This document shows, piece after piece, positions 1 through 7,940 of a DNA stretch of 64,000 bases. Each line of letters begins with the position of its first letter. Position 1 is the first letter of the stretch. A program made the position numbers and the translations under genes. The notes beneath the pieces were generated by a model. The model worked only from the letters and a program-made list of their open reading frames with translations, ran no database searches and was not told the DNA's origin. Source of the stretch: Rubrolithibacter sp043763625 (GTDB lineage: Bacteria > Bacteroidota > Bacteroidia > Sphingobacteriales > Sphingobacteriaceae). The stretch lies in the NCBI GenBank assembly GCA_043763625.1, contig JAYULL010000061.1, forward strand, positions 124,001 through 188,000, in the 5' to 3' direction.

Positions 1-1512
1 GGTGATGTACGGTTCGTAGCCTAACTTGTTTAACACCTTAATTACGAGCTTTTGATTCATGGCGTTATCCTCGGCCACTAAAATGCTTAAAGGAAATAAT
101 TGAGCGAATTCTGCAGAAAGCTTTTTCGACTGATCTATACCGGTACCTTTATTTTTCTGCCTTAAAATTGCAAGTATCTGTTCGCTTAACACATGGTCCT
201 TAATCGGCTTATCAATAACCGAGAAAAACAGTTCCGGATTTTTCTTATACTCTTCAACGATAGGATTATTGAGAAGCAATATGGGTACTTCGTTATTTAA
301 TTCTTTTACTGCCTCTGCAAGTTCAACACAATTCTTATCACCGAGCCTGTAATCAAGAAGTACCAGGTCGAAAGACCGATCCAGGCCTAATGTTTCTAAA
401 GCTGCTTTTTCGTTATCAACAGTTTCAGGTACTAAGTTCCAGGACTTAAGTTTGCTTGCCAATACTTTTAGCACCGTGCGGTTGTCGTCAATTACCAACA
501 CCCGCTTTCCTTCAAAACCAACCATCTTTGCTTCAGTTGAAGTTCGCACGGATTGAAGGCTTTTATTAACAACAATTGAAAAACTGAAAACTGTTTCTTC
601 GCCTTCTGTGCTATCCATAAAAATTTTACCACCCATCAAATTAACCAGCTTCTTACACATGATTAAACCGACTCCTGAAGCACCGTTTGTATTTAAAGAC
701 GCATTTATATCCTGTAAATCTTTGTTTAGCAGTTCGGCTCTGAATTCGTCCAAGCCTTTTCCGGTATCCTTTACATCAAATTGCAAGGTGATACTGTTAT
801 TATCGCTGTTCTCGATACCGCTTACTCCGATAAAAACTTCTCCTTTCGCAGTAAATCGAACGGCATTTTCAACTAAATTCATCAACACTTGCTTCAGTTT
901 CATAGCGTCGCCGACTACTTGTGCCGGTACATCTTTTGCCAAAGCATAAACAAGGTCAACACCGTTGGCGGCCACATTTCCCGCGAACAGTTCCAAAACT
1001 TCTTCTAATGTATTGGCAAGATCGAAGTCTTTATGCTCAAGTTCTTTATTCGCGTCAACTTTTGAGTATTCCAAGACTTCCTTTAACAAAATGTCATTAA
1101 TGATGGTGAGGAGGCTTTCGCCGGAGTGCAATATCGTATGGGCATATTCTTGCTGTTCCACATTAAGATCTGTGTCGTTTAGCAGAGAAGCCATTCCCAT
1201 GAGGGTGTTCATTGGTGTGCGAATATTGTGGCTGATTTTAGACAAGAGTTGATTTTTGTGTTTAGTTACCCTTTCTGTGTCTTCTTTTACTTTTTGCTCT
1301 TTGTTTCTACTGTATTCAAGCAATTCTGTTCGTTCTAAAAGCTTTCGCTCCAAATCAGCGTTTTCGTGCTTAATCACGTTCATCTTCCTTCGATGAAAAA
1401 TGACTCCGCCGCCAAGCACCACTGCGTAAACTAAACCGTTAAACCACCAGGTAAGCCAAAAAGCGGTTGTACTAACAGCCGCAAAAGGCAAAAAAAGCAA
1501 TGAAGCACACAT
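1..1512 (-). CDS. hybrid sensor histidine kinase/response regulator, 3' end cut by window
   Basis: Two-component phosphorelay kinase. It reads on the minus strand from an ATG at 1512 without a stop to base 1. Two hydrophobic segments (residues about 3-20 and 24-41) are followed by a coiled coil (45-90) and a HisKA domain with the phospho-acceptor His95 in SHNIRTP. The ATPase domain has an N box (LVENAVRFT) and G boxes (DTGKGLDE, GASGVGLIMC). A first receiver domain begins at RVLVIDD and has its acceptor Asp387 in LLDYRL. A second receiver starts at ILVAEDNAMNQ and runs off the window. No periplasmic or PAS sensor domain is visible, so the signal must reach it through the short membrane hairpin, the coiled coil or a partner. 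It lies 33 bases downstream of a barrel-protein gene on the same strand, so co-transcription is likely. Confidence 0.93.
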   Translation of the reverse strand, partial: MCASLLFLPFAAVSTTAFWLTWWFNGLVYAVVLGGGVIFHRRKMNVIKHENADLERKLLERTELLEYSRNKEQKVKEDTERVTKHKNQLLSKISHNIRTPMNTLMGMASLLNDTDLNVEQQEYAHTILHSGESLLTIINDILLKEVLEYSKVDANKELEHKDFDLANTLEEVLELFAGNVAANGVDLVYALAKDVPAQVVGDAMKLKQVLMNLVENAVRFTAKGEVFIGVSGIENSDNNSITLQFDVKDTGKGLDEFRAELLNKDLQDINASLNTNGASGVGLIMCKKLVNLMGGKIFMDSTEGEETVFSFSIVVNKSLQSVRTSTEAKMVGFEGKRVLVIDDNRTVLKVLASKLKSWNLVPETVDNEKAALETLGLDRSFDLVLLDYRLGDKNCVELAEAVKELNNEVPILLLNNPIVEEYKKNPELFFSVIDKPIKDHVLSEQILAILRQKNKGTGIDQSKKLSAEFAQLFPLSILVAEDNAMNQKLVIKVLNKLGYEPYIT

Positions 1513-1545
1513 ATTTTTAATTTATTTCTGCAATGAGATATTGAT

Positions 1546-2160
1546 TTACCATTCAAAATTTATTCCTATCACAAAATATCGTTCGCCTGTTTCAGGATTG
1601 AAAACGTAAATCGGGAAACTCCATTTTTTAAAAGAAGGCTCGATCATTAGCCCTCTTTCAAGAGTTAGCGGACTGTTATAAAGCTTGGTGGACTGTAGAG
1701 AGATTCCGGCGTTCAATTGTCCATTAATTCCGCAAATTATATCTGTCCAACTGTAAATAAAATTACTTCGCGTATTTTTTAAAGAGAAGGCGTATTGAGG
1801 CTGCGACGACAGTGAAAATTTTTTGTAACTTAATTCAACATCTAAACCAACTACTCCCCCGTTCATACCTCCCACCATAAAACCTGCCTTCGGACTTAAA
1901 GAATAGCTTAAGTTTGCCTCGCCGTCAAAAGTTTGTCCCACAAAAACCGATGCCGTTTTAAGGTCTTCATAATTATATCTAAACTCCACAAAACGTTTAC
2001 CGGAAAGCTGTTGGGTAAAAACAGGTATCATGTTAAAAGTAGTATTCGGGCCCATATAATAATATTGCTCAAAACTTCCCTCCTGCGCTTTTAAATTAAG
2101 CGACAACCCGAAGAGAATCATTAACAACAGATCTCTTTTCAGCCTTCTTTTCATTTTCAA
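1546..2160 (-). CDS. secreted outer-membrane beta-barrel-like protein
   Basis: The 204-residue product has a basic n-region (MKMKRRLKRD), a hydrophobic core and a signal-peptidase site after LKA/Q, so it leaves the cytoplasm. The rest alternates aromatic and polar residues in short strands, many glycines, and ends in Trp (FVIGINFEW), as outer-membrane barrels of this phylum often do. I do not recognise a named family. Its first 65 bases overlap the end of the upstream gene in another frame. An internal ATG would remove the overlap but would also remove the basic n-region, so the long start is preferred. It sits between a two-TM protein and a hybrid histidine kinase. Confidence 0.75.
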   Translation of the reverse strand: MKMKRRLKRDLLLMILFGLSLNLKAQEGSFEQYYYMGPNTTFNMIPVFTQQLSGKRFVEFRYNYEDLKTASVFVGQTFDGEANLSYSLSPKAGFMVGGMNGGVVGLDVELSYKKFSLSSQPQYAFSLKNTRSNFIYSWTDIICGINGQLNAGISLQSTKLYNSPLTLERGLMIEPSFKKWSFPIYVFNPETGERYFVIGINFEW

Positions 2161-2686
2161 TAATCATATATTCTGCTGTGGCTAGTTTATTTAACAGGCA
2201 AATTTCTTTTAGGTGAGGGTTCCAGTTAAAGATCAGTTCATCAATAGGATGCCATAGAATAACCCAGGCAAAAACATCTATTAAGTGGGACAGGCCGGAT
2301 TGTATTCTACTTTCTTCGTTAATTACTAAAGGCAATAAACACTGAAAGACAATTACTATTAAAAGGCTCACGGCCAGCACTGCCCAGTTGCGCTTTTTAA
2401 ACCGATCGAATTGCTTAATATGAGCGTCTTTCTTCTCGGTAAAGTGTCTTCTTACTGAATACATAAGAGGCTCTGCGTACTGCTTATCGTCGTCGCTCCG
2501 GAATTTGAACTTGTAGAAAACTACATCATAGCGCTTTGCCTGCCGCACAGATTCGGCAATATATTGCTCAAAGTGATGGCTTAACTGACGTTTGTAAATT
2601 GGAGCCGGGTCATTTTGATTAAAATAGCTTTCTATTGAATGTTTATCCAAGGTCATGAAGATGTTGAAACTTTTCGAAATACTCAT
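2096..2686 (-). CDS. hypothetical protein with two membrane segments
   Basis: A 196-residue protein of unknown family. Residues 1-95 are charged and soluble, with many Arg/Lys/His. Two hydrophobic segments follow (about 101-121 and 133-150), and the tail is charged and helical (IIENEKKAEKR). The likely topology is an inner-membrane hairpin with both ends in the cytoplasm. The 3' end overlaps the next gene by 65 bases, which argues for translational coupling. It starts 36 bases after the stop of the upstream S74 protein gene. Nothing in the sequence assigns a function. Confidence 0.7.
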   Translation of the reverse strand: MSISKSFNIFMTLDKHSIESYFNQNDPAPIYKRQLSHHFEQYIAESVRQAKRYDVVFYKFKFRSDDDKQYAEPLMYSVRRHFTEKKDAHIKQFDRFKKRNWAVLAVSLLIVIVFQCLLPLVINEESRIQSGLSHLIDVFAWVILWHPIDELIFNWNPHLKEICLLNKLATAEYMIIENEKKAEKRSVVNDSLRVVA

Positions 2687-2722
2687 CTTTCCTTGTTGTT
2701 TTAATTGAGTTGAGAAGAGGCG

Positions 2723-4051
2723 TTATTTCTTCTCGAGGCGTTGAACCTTACTTTTTAACTCTTCTATTTGTTGTTGCTGCTCTTTTATGGCGTTTATCAG
2801 TACGGGGATAAGCTCGGTATAGTTAATAGCCAGCTTCTCTTTGCTTTCGTCGCCGGTTACAATTTCCGGTATCACTTTTCCGGCTTCTTGCGCTATTAAA
2901 CCGATTTGCTTTTGTTGAGATTTTTCTTTGTCTTTCCAGTTGTAAGTAACCGGGTTTAATGCCATTAAATTTTTTAAACCATAATTCAGTGACTTTATAT
3001 TGGTTTTTAATCTTCGGTCAGAAGAAGTGTTATAAGCAGTAGCAGAAATACTTCCGTCAACACTAAGCTTATTTGTTCCGTTTGCTGAGATAGCTCCTAT
3101 AGTAACTTGCTGTGTCGCAGCGTTTGTTCCGCCTCTAATGCGCATAACCTCGCTCCCGTTCGCCGAGTTACTACCGTTTGCACTATTAGTGCTGTTTGTA
3201 AAAAAAATTATGTCTTTAGCCGGGTATCCGTTGCCAATATAAAAATGCTGAGGACTGGATGAATATAAATAAGGTGTGTTAGCTTGATTGAGAATATTTG
3301 AATTGTTAGTGGAATAGCCGGAACTATTTATCCCGAAATCCAAATAATAATTATCGGTTCCCTCCAATACAGCCCCGTTTCTACTGCCGTCTGCTGTTAC
3401 AACAAAATCAGAACTTGCATTAGCTCCGTGACTGTAATTTCTTACTCCACTTTGGATATAATTATTAGCAACACCGGTAGCTGTAAATAAATTCATAGGA
3501 TTATTGCCTGAGTTTCCACCATCTACTAACAACTTCTCAGGGTAATCAGTATCAAAGTCAGTACTCCCAATGCCCACACTTCCCGTAGCATTTATTGTCA
3601 TTCTCGTGGTGTTGGTTGTTTTTAAAACCAAAGACTGAGCGTCGGTTGTTCCTAAAAAATTGCTTGCGGCGGCGGTGCCCGTATTTCCTAACGTTCCCCA
3701 AGATGCCCCTGCACTTGTGCCGGTATTTAATCTTAGCCACGCTGTACCCGTCCAGTAATAATATCCCGGAGTAACACTTGTAGCACCGGACCCTGCCGTA
3801 GCAGAGTTGTATACCATCAGCGAAGTTGTAGCCGACGATATTGTTGTTGCATCTGCTGTTCCGGTTAAAGCAACCCGAGGTATTAACAATCCCTTATTAG
3901 TGAAGCTTACATCCAATCCCGCACTCGCATCGGGAGCTGTGCCTGAAGAATTTATTCCTACGTTTTGACTGTATCCTTCTTTTAGAATCAAAAGAAGGAA
4001 AATACAAATAAAACCTTTCAACCCTGCGTTCATTTTTTTCATATCAGGCAT
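2723..4051 (-). CDS. tail fiber domain-containing protein (S74 intramolecular chaperone)
   Basis: A 442-residue secreted protein. The signal peptide ends at GYSQ; the ATG at 4042 is an equally good start. The body is low-complexity, rich in Ser/Thr/Asn/Gly, with repeats such as NSTNSANGS, as in trimeric surface fibres. The C-terminal 100 residues match the Peptidase_S74 chaperone: SSDRRLKTNI, then LNPVTYNWKD, KQIGLIAQEA and a final coiled coil (IKEQQQQIEELKSKVQRLEKK region). In this family the domain trimerises the fibre and then cleaves itself off at the Ser of the SSD motif. In Bacteroidota such proteins are commonly chromosomal surface proteins, and no phage genes are nearby. Confidence 0.88.
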   Translation of the reverse strand: MPDMKKMNAGLKGFICIFLLLILKEGYSQNVGINSSGTAPDASAGLDVSFTNKGLLIPRVALTGTADATTISSATTSLMVYNSATAGSGATSVTPGYYYWTGTAWLRLNTGTSAGASWGTLGNTGTAAASNFLGTTDAQSLVLKTTNTTRMTINATGSVGIGSTDFDTDYPEKLLVDGGNSGNNPMNLFTATGVANNYIQSGVRNYSHGANASSDFVVTADGSRNGAVLEGTDNYYLDFGINSSGYSTNNSNILNQANTPYLYSSSPQHFYIGNGYPAKDIIFFTNSTNSANGSNSANGSEVMRIRGGTNAATQQVTIGAISANGTNKLSVDGSISATAYNTSSDRRLKTNIKSLNYGLKNLMALNPVTYNWKDKEKSQQKQIGLIAQEAGKVIPEIVTGDESKEKLAINYTELIPVLINAIKEQQQQIEELKSKVQRLEKK

Positions 4052-4154
4052 TTCCGAATAGTATTTTTATACGTTCCGGAAAATTTAAGGTTGCGATCGC
4101 AGGGAGTTATTTTTTACATAAACTATTGATTAACAAAGTATTATAAAATACGAA

Positions 4155-4217
4155 AAACGTGTTTTCACTCGATTCTAAGAAGCTTAAATTAGACTTCTTT
4201 CGGGTGAAAACACGTTT
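4155..4217. repeat. long imperfect hairpin downstream of the 4253-4972 gene
   Basis: Perfect 14-base arms (AAACGTGTTTTCAC at 4155-4168 and its complement at 4204-4217) enclose a second short stem (AAGAAG 4177-4182 / CTTCTT 4194-4199). It lies between two minus-strand genes and could be a terminator, an mRNA-stability structure or a dispersed palindromic element. Confidence 0.7.
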
Positions 4218-4223
4218 CCGTGA

Positions 4224-4244
4224 AATCGGCAATTCTTGCCGATT
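4224..4244 (-). terminator. hairpin just after the stop of the 4253-4972 gene
   Basis: Perfect 9-base stem AATCGGCAA/TTGCCGATT with a 3-base loop, 8 bases beyond the stop codon at 4253. On the minus strand only a short T stretch follows the stem, so this is a probable but not textbook intrinsic terminator. Confidence 0.5.
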
Positions 4245-4252
4245 ATCTTATT

Positions 4253-4972
4253 CTATTTAGTTAATGCTATTGCCTTTTCGCGTTTAAATTCAGCTTCATT
4301 TTTTAGGCTTTCGGAAAGAAATTTATCAGCAGCACTTTTCTTCGGTGAAAAGCTTGTGGCTGCATAGATAGGGCTTGAAGCAGGAGGAATAAATGTTAAT
4401 TTAAACCGTGAAGAACCAAATGTAGCCTCAATTTCCTTATTGATATCAAAAGTGTAGTCTTTATCAACTTTTAAGTCAACTTCCTTATTCAAATACGTAT
4501 CGGTTAGAATAATCCCCCAATCTTCCACGCCGGCTAACTCTTTTACTGATAAGCTCAATTTTTGAGACTTCTCTGCATTTACACTTAAATCTATTTCGGC
4601 AATCTTTTCTGCCGGCGGTAATGAGTTAACAGCTAAAGCCACATTATCTGCGGACATAGTGCTTAAAGAAAGATCGCTTTCTTTAAAAAAAGTTTGGTCC
4701 TCAAAACCGACTTTTTCGCTGCTGTTTTTATCAAAAATTACCGATGCTTCTTGTATCGATGAACTGCTTTTTAAATCAAAAACAACAGATTTACTATCTG
4801 AAATTCCTCTAACCTGACCGGTATTTTCGTTGAAGCTTGAAAGTGCAGTTTTAAACGGGGCATTTACAAATTGACCTTGAGTTGAAGCTGCGGTGAACGA
4901 TAAAAAAAATAAACATACGGTAGAAGAAAAGTATTGGAAACTGCTTTTTGTGTTTGCTATATAACTTTTCAT
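4253..4972 (-). CDS. secreted protein with a Bacteroidota C-terminal surface-type domain
   Basis: A 239-residue exported protein of no named family. A hydrophobic signal segment ends near ASTQGQ. The middle resembles the domain that precedes sorting tails in many secreted Bacteroidota proteins: WGIILTDTYLNKEVDLKVDKD, then SSRFKLTFIPP, compare the usual pattern of a 'LTD' turn followed by RFxLxF. A Lys/Glu-rich tail follows instead of a recognisable type IX sorting signal. It is monocistronic, with a hairpin right after the stop, and is divergent from the aldehyde dehydrogenase gene. The likely location is periplasm or cell surface. Function is unknown. Confidence 0.65.
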   Translation of the reverse strand: MKSYIANTKSSFQYFSSTVCLFFLSFTAASTQGQFVNAPFKTALSSFNENTGQVRGISDSKSVVFDLKSSSSIQEASVIFDKNSSEKVGFEDQTFFKESDLSLSTMSADNVALAVNSLPPAEKIAEIDLSVNAEKSQKLSLSVKELAGVEDWGIILTDTYLNKEVDLKVDKDYTFDINKEIEATFGSSRFKLTFIPPASSPIYAATSFSPKKSAADKFLSESLKNEAEFKREKAIALTK

Positions 4973-5148
4973 GACTGTTATTTTTTAATTGGTACGATAA
5001 AGGTAAAACATTTGTTTCACACTTTCACAACAATTGTAGAAATAATTTCATAAAGTGTGCAATTAATTACCGGTTCGCAATTATATTCCCCACCCGATAA
5101 AACAAAAGTTTCCTCAACATTTATGTTCGGAAGGGGTTTATTTGTTGT

Positions 5149-6513
5149 ATGATACAATCTATCAATCCTTCCGACAGTACATTTATTCAAAGTTATATTG
5201 AGCTCGACAAAGAGGCTATAAATATCAAAATAGAGCAAACAGGGGCAGCTTTTAAGCAGTGGAAGACTTTCGCCGCGAGCCGGAGATCAGAATACCTAAC
5301 CGCTATTGGCGACGTTTTAATCTCTCGAAAACAGGAACTTGCGATTTTAGCAGCACGCGAAATGGGAAAACCGGTTAAAGCCGGAATTGCAGAGGTAGAA
5401 AAATGTGCGGCGGTGTGCAAGTATTATGCCGAGAACGGCCAAAAATTTCTACAGGACGAAATTATAGCTACCGAAGCAACTAAAAGCTTTATAAGCTACC
5501 AACCGCTGGGAGTAGTTTTAGCTGTTATGCCTTGGAATTTTCCGTATTGGCAAGTCTTTCGATTTCTCGCCCCCACTCTTCTGGCAGGGAACTGCGCATT
5601 ATTGAAACACGCGTCAAACGTTCCCGGTTGTGCGTTGGCAATTGAAGATGTCCTAAAGGAAGCCGGTTTACCGGAATTTGTTTTTCAAACCCTGCTGATA
5701 AAAGGAGAACAGGTTGAGCAAGCCATTGAACATCCGGCAGTAAAAGCGGTATCGCTTACAGGAAGTACCGATGCGGGAATTAAGGTTGCACAAAAAGCAG
5801 CTTCACTCTTAAAAAAATGTGTACTGGAACTAGGCGGAAGCGACCCGTATATAATTTTAAAAGATGCAGATTTAGGTTTAGCAGCACAAACATGTGCAGA
5901 AAGCCGTTTAATTAACTCGGGCCAAAGCTGTATTGCGGCAAAACGTTTTATCGTTGAAAAAGAAATAGAAGAAAAGTTTATTGAGTTATTTAAAATTAAA
6001 ATGGCGGCGAAGACTTCGGGAAACCCTTTGAACCGGGATACACAAATGGGACCTTTAGCGAGAAAAGATTTAAGAGCTGAAGTTCACAGTCAGGTTCTGA
6101 GAAGTATTGAAGCCGGAGCCGTATGTATATTAGGAGGGGAGATTCCGAAAGGAGAAGGAGCATTTTATCCGGCAACTATTCTCACAAATGTAAAAAAAGG
6201 AATGTCGGCTTTTGATGAAGAGATTTTCGGCCCGGTTGCAGCAGTAATAAGGGCTGAGAACGAAGAGCATGCAGTAGAACTGGCTAATGATACTTCTTTT
6301 GGATTAGGAGCTGCGATATTTACCGCAGATCTATCAAAAGGTGAAGCGATAGCTACCCGGCAACTTAATGCCGGTTCGTGCTTTGTGAATGCGTATGTAA
6401 AATCAGATCCGCGTTTGCCTTTCGGCGGAATAAACCAAAGCGGTTACGGAAGAGAACTGGGAATATTCGGAATAAGAGAATTTGTAAATATTAAAACAGT
6501 ATACATTAAATAA
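5149..6513 (+). CDS. NAD(P)-dependent succinate-semialdehyde dehydrogenase (Sad/YneI type)
   Basis: A 454-residue aldehyde dehydrogenase that oxidises succinate semialdehyde, or a similar aldehyde, to the acid in the cytoplasm. The catalytic thiol is Cys261 (GQSCIAAKR), the general base Glu227 (LELGGSD), and the oxyanion Asn130 lies in MPWNFPYWQV. The cofactor loop LTGSTDAG is present. Motifs such as REMGKP, LLKHASNV and FGGINQSGYGREL match the Sad (YneI) branch rather than classical GabD. The length is normal for the family. It is transcribed alone, and its end overlaps the convergent DUF3307 gene by 8 bases. Substrate is inferred from family only. Confidence 0.9.
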   Translation: MIQSINPSDSTFIQSYIELDKEAINIKIEQTGAAFKQWKTFAASRRSEYLTAIGDVLISRKQELAILAAREMGKPVKAGIAEVEKCAAVCKYYAENGQKFLQDEIIATEATKSFISYQPLGVVLAVMPWNFPYWQVFRFLAPTLLAGNCALLKHASNVPGCALAIEDVLKEAGLPEFVFQTLLIKGEQVEQAIEHPAVKAVSLTGSTDAGIKVAQKAASLLKKCVLELGGSDPYIILKDADLGLAAQTCAESRLINSGQSCIAAKRFIVEKEIEEKFIELFKIKMAAKTSGNPLNRDTQMGPLARKDLRAEVHSQVLRSIEAGAVCILGGEIPKGEGAFYPATILTNVKKGMSAFDEEIFGPVAAVIRAENEEHAVELANDTSFGLGAAIFTADLSKGEAIATRQLNAGSCFVNAYVKSDPRLPFGGINQSGYGRELGIFGIREFVNIKTVYIK

Positions 6514-7225
6514 GATGCCTGATAAACAAGCCGATTACAAATGTTACCGAAAAACTCATCAGGGTTCCGATTAAAACGTACTCGGTTTTCTTTTGTGTAT
6601 TTTCTTTATCGCTGAATCTTAAAATAGACTTTGCGGCGATCAGTAACCCAACTGCTGTGTATTGATCAATTAATATAAACGTAAGAATCAGGAAACGCTC
6701 AAGCAGGCCGATCCATAATCCGGCTTTTGCCAACCCTTCTTTATTAATATCTGCGTCAAGCCGCCACTTTTCAGTTGCTGTTCCGATCAATATTCCAAGC
6801 GGACGTGCAATTAATATATAGCCTGAAAGTATTATCAGAAATTTGGGATTATTTATCAAAGTAACAAGGCCTAGCCAAGTTTCGTCCCATGCTCCTATTA
6901 TAGTTATCCACGCAAAAACAATTACAAGTAAATGCAAAAGCTGATCAATCAAGAAGTAGATTGTATTACTTTTTTGATATGATTTCCATCCGTCGATAAT
7001 TGCATGGGTAATAATAATTAAGAGCGGAAGCGAAAACACCTCCCATTTGCCCGAAAACAGATAAGCCGTAACTCCTGTTACTAACGCATGTAAATACAAC
7101 TTAGGCGACCTAAACTTTTTCCCCTTTCTTTCTGCTACCCAAGAACCTGGCTGTAAAACAAAGTCTGTTAACAGGTGAGCTATTATTAAACGTATCAAAA
7201 CCGGGAGTTCTTCAGAGTAATTCAT
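6506..7225 (-). CDS. DUF3307 domain-containing membrane protein
   Basis: A 239-residue polytopic membrane protein. The N-terminus LIIAHLLTDFVLQPGSWV and the following HALVTGV and ITHAIIDGWK motifs, with conserved His and Asp in membrane helices, identify the DUF3307 family, whose biochemical role is not known. Further hydrophobic segments lie around 95-115, 130-150, 170-190 and 215-235. The start overlaps the satD gene by 14 bases, a pairing seen repeatedly in this phylum, so the two products probably act together. The 3' end overlaps the convergent dehydrogenase gene by 8 bases. Confidence 0.85.
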   Translation of the reverse strand: MNYSEELPVLIRLIIAHLLTDFVLQPGSWVAERKGKKFRSPKLYLHALVTGVTAYLFSGKWEVFSLPLLIIITHAIIDGWKSYQKSNTIYFLIDQLLHLLVIVFAWITIIGAWDETWLGLVTLINNPKFLIILSGYILIARPLGILIGTATEKWRLDADINKEGLAKAGLWIGLLERFLILTFILIDQYTAVGLLIAAKSILRFSDKENTQKKTEYVLIGTLMSFSVTFVIGLFIRHLI

Positions 7226-7841
7226 TGAGCAACGATATAATGTAGTTCAAGGTTCTTTCAGTTTCACGCCATCGAGCCAGCTTAATTCTATTATTAACGG
7301 CAGATTGTACAATTTGTAACTCATCGGCCATTTGCTGTTGTGTTTTATCTTCCAATAACAAAAACACGACTTCGGCCTGAGGGCCTGTCCAATCAGTAAT
7401 TATGATGTTTAATAAATCGGCAATTATCTCCAATTGCTTATTTAATTTGTCGTTATCAGTTACAATGCGGAAACGGGTTTCGGCAATCTTCTCGAAGCTT
7501 CTTCCTGACAAGTGAAAGGCTTGGCCATCGGCATCGAGCACACTTTTACCGAAGTATGAAATTTCACCTGTTCCTATTGACAGTTTGGCATCTAATACCG
7601 GCTTTTGCTTTTTACTTAAGAAATTCTTAAGCCTGCACCGTAATTGCAAGCTGCGGGTTAAAGCTTCGTCTGCTTTTAAAGACAGAAATTGAAAGCTGTC
7701 TCCTCTAAAAAATTCGAAGTGTCCCGGTTCGGACCATGTAATTGCCCAGTCTTTCAGTGATGATATTATTACTTCACGTTCTTTAGCGCTTATTTTGGTG
7801 AAACCCGAAATATCTCCTGTTACAACTATTCCTTTATTCAT
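7212..7841 (-). CDS. SatD family protein with C-terminal helix-turn-helix
   Basis: A 209-residue soluble protein. The ATG at 7841 is chosen because the longer frame begins with TTG. The N-terminal region (GIVVTGDISGFTKIS, then FFRGDSFQFL and KLSIGTG) matches SatD, a family first linked to acid tolerance in streptococci and resembling a nucleotide-cyclase-like fold. Residues about 170-205 (TQQQMADELQIVQSAVNNRIK) look like a helix-turn-helix, so the protein may bind DNA. It is coupled to the DUF3307 gene by a 14-base overlap. The upstream 80 bases hold repeated TATATGATAGATA elements, which could be its own operator. Confidence 0.85.
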   Translation of the reverse strand: MNKGIVVTGDISGFTKISAKEREVIISSLKDWAITWSEPGHFEFFRGDSFQFLSLKADEALTRSLQLRCRLKNFLSKKQKPVLDAKLSIGTGEISYFGKSVLDADGQAFHLSGRSFEKIAETRFRIVTDNDKLNKQLEIIADLLNIIITDWTGPQAEVVFLLLEDKTQQQMADELQIVQSAVNNRIKLARWRETERTLNYIISLLNELL

Positions 7842-7857
7842 AGATGCTTTTTTCAAT

Positions 7858-7935
7858 TATCTATAAATATATTGATAATTGCCATTTATCAAGTATATGA
7901 TAGATAATTTAGATATATCTATTATATGATAGATA
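7858..7935. promoter_or_regulatory. cluster of direct and inverted repeats upstream of satD
   Basis: The region holds two exact copies of TATATGATAGATA (7894-7906 and 7923-7935, 29 bases apart). A palindrome AGATATATCT lies between them (7911-7920), an inverted repeat TTGATAA/TTATCAA is at 7872-7892, and there are further TATCTAT half-sites (from 7858). It lies directly before the satD start, and the satD product has a helix-turn-helix. Autoregulation is inferred. Confidence 0.55.
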
Positions 7936-7940
7936 GTTTG

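Noticed and set aside
608..1252. Two plus-strand frames of 113 and 95 codons
   Set aside because: They are antisense to the ATPase and HisKA domains of the histidine kinase, which is clearly coding on the minus strand.
2723..4051. Prophage tail-fibre region
   Set aside because: The S74 domain is found in many chromosomal surface proteins of this phylum, and no capsid, terminase, integrase or other phage gene is nearby.
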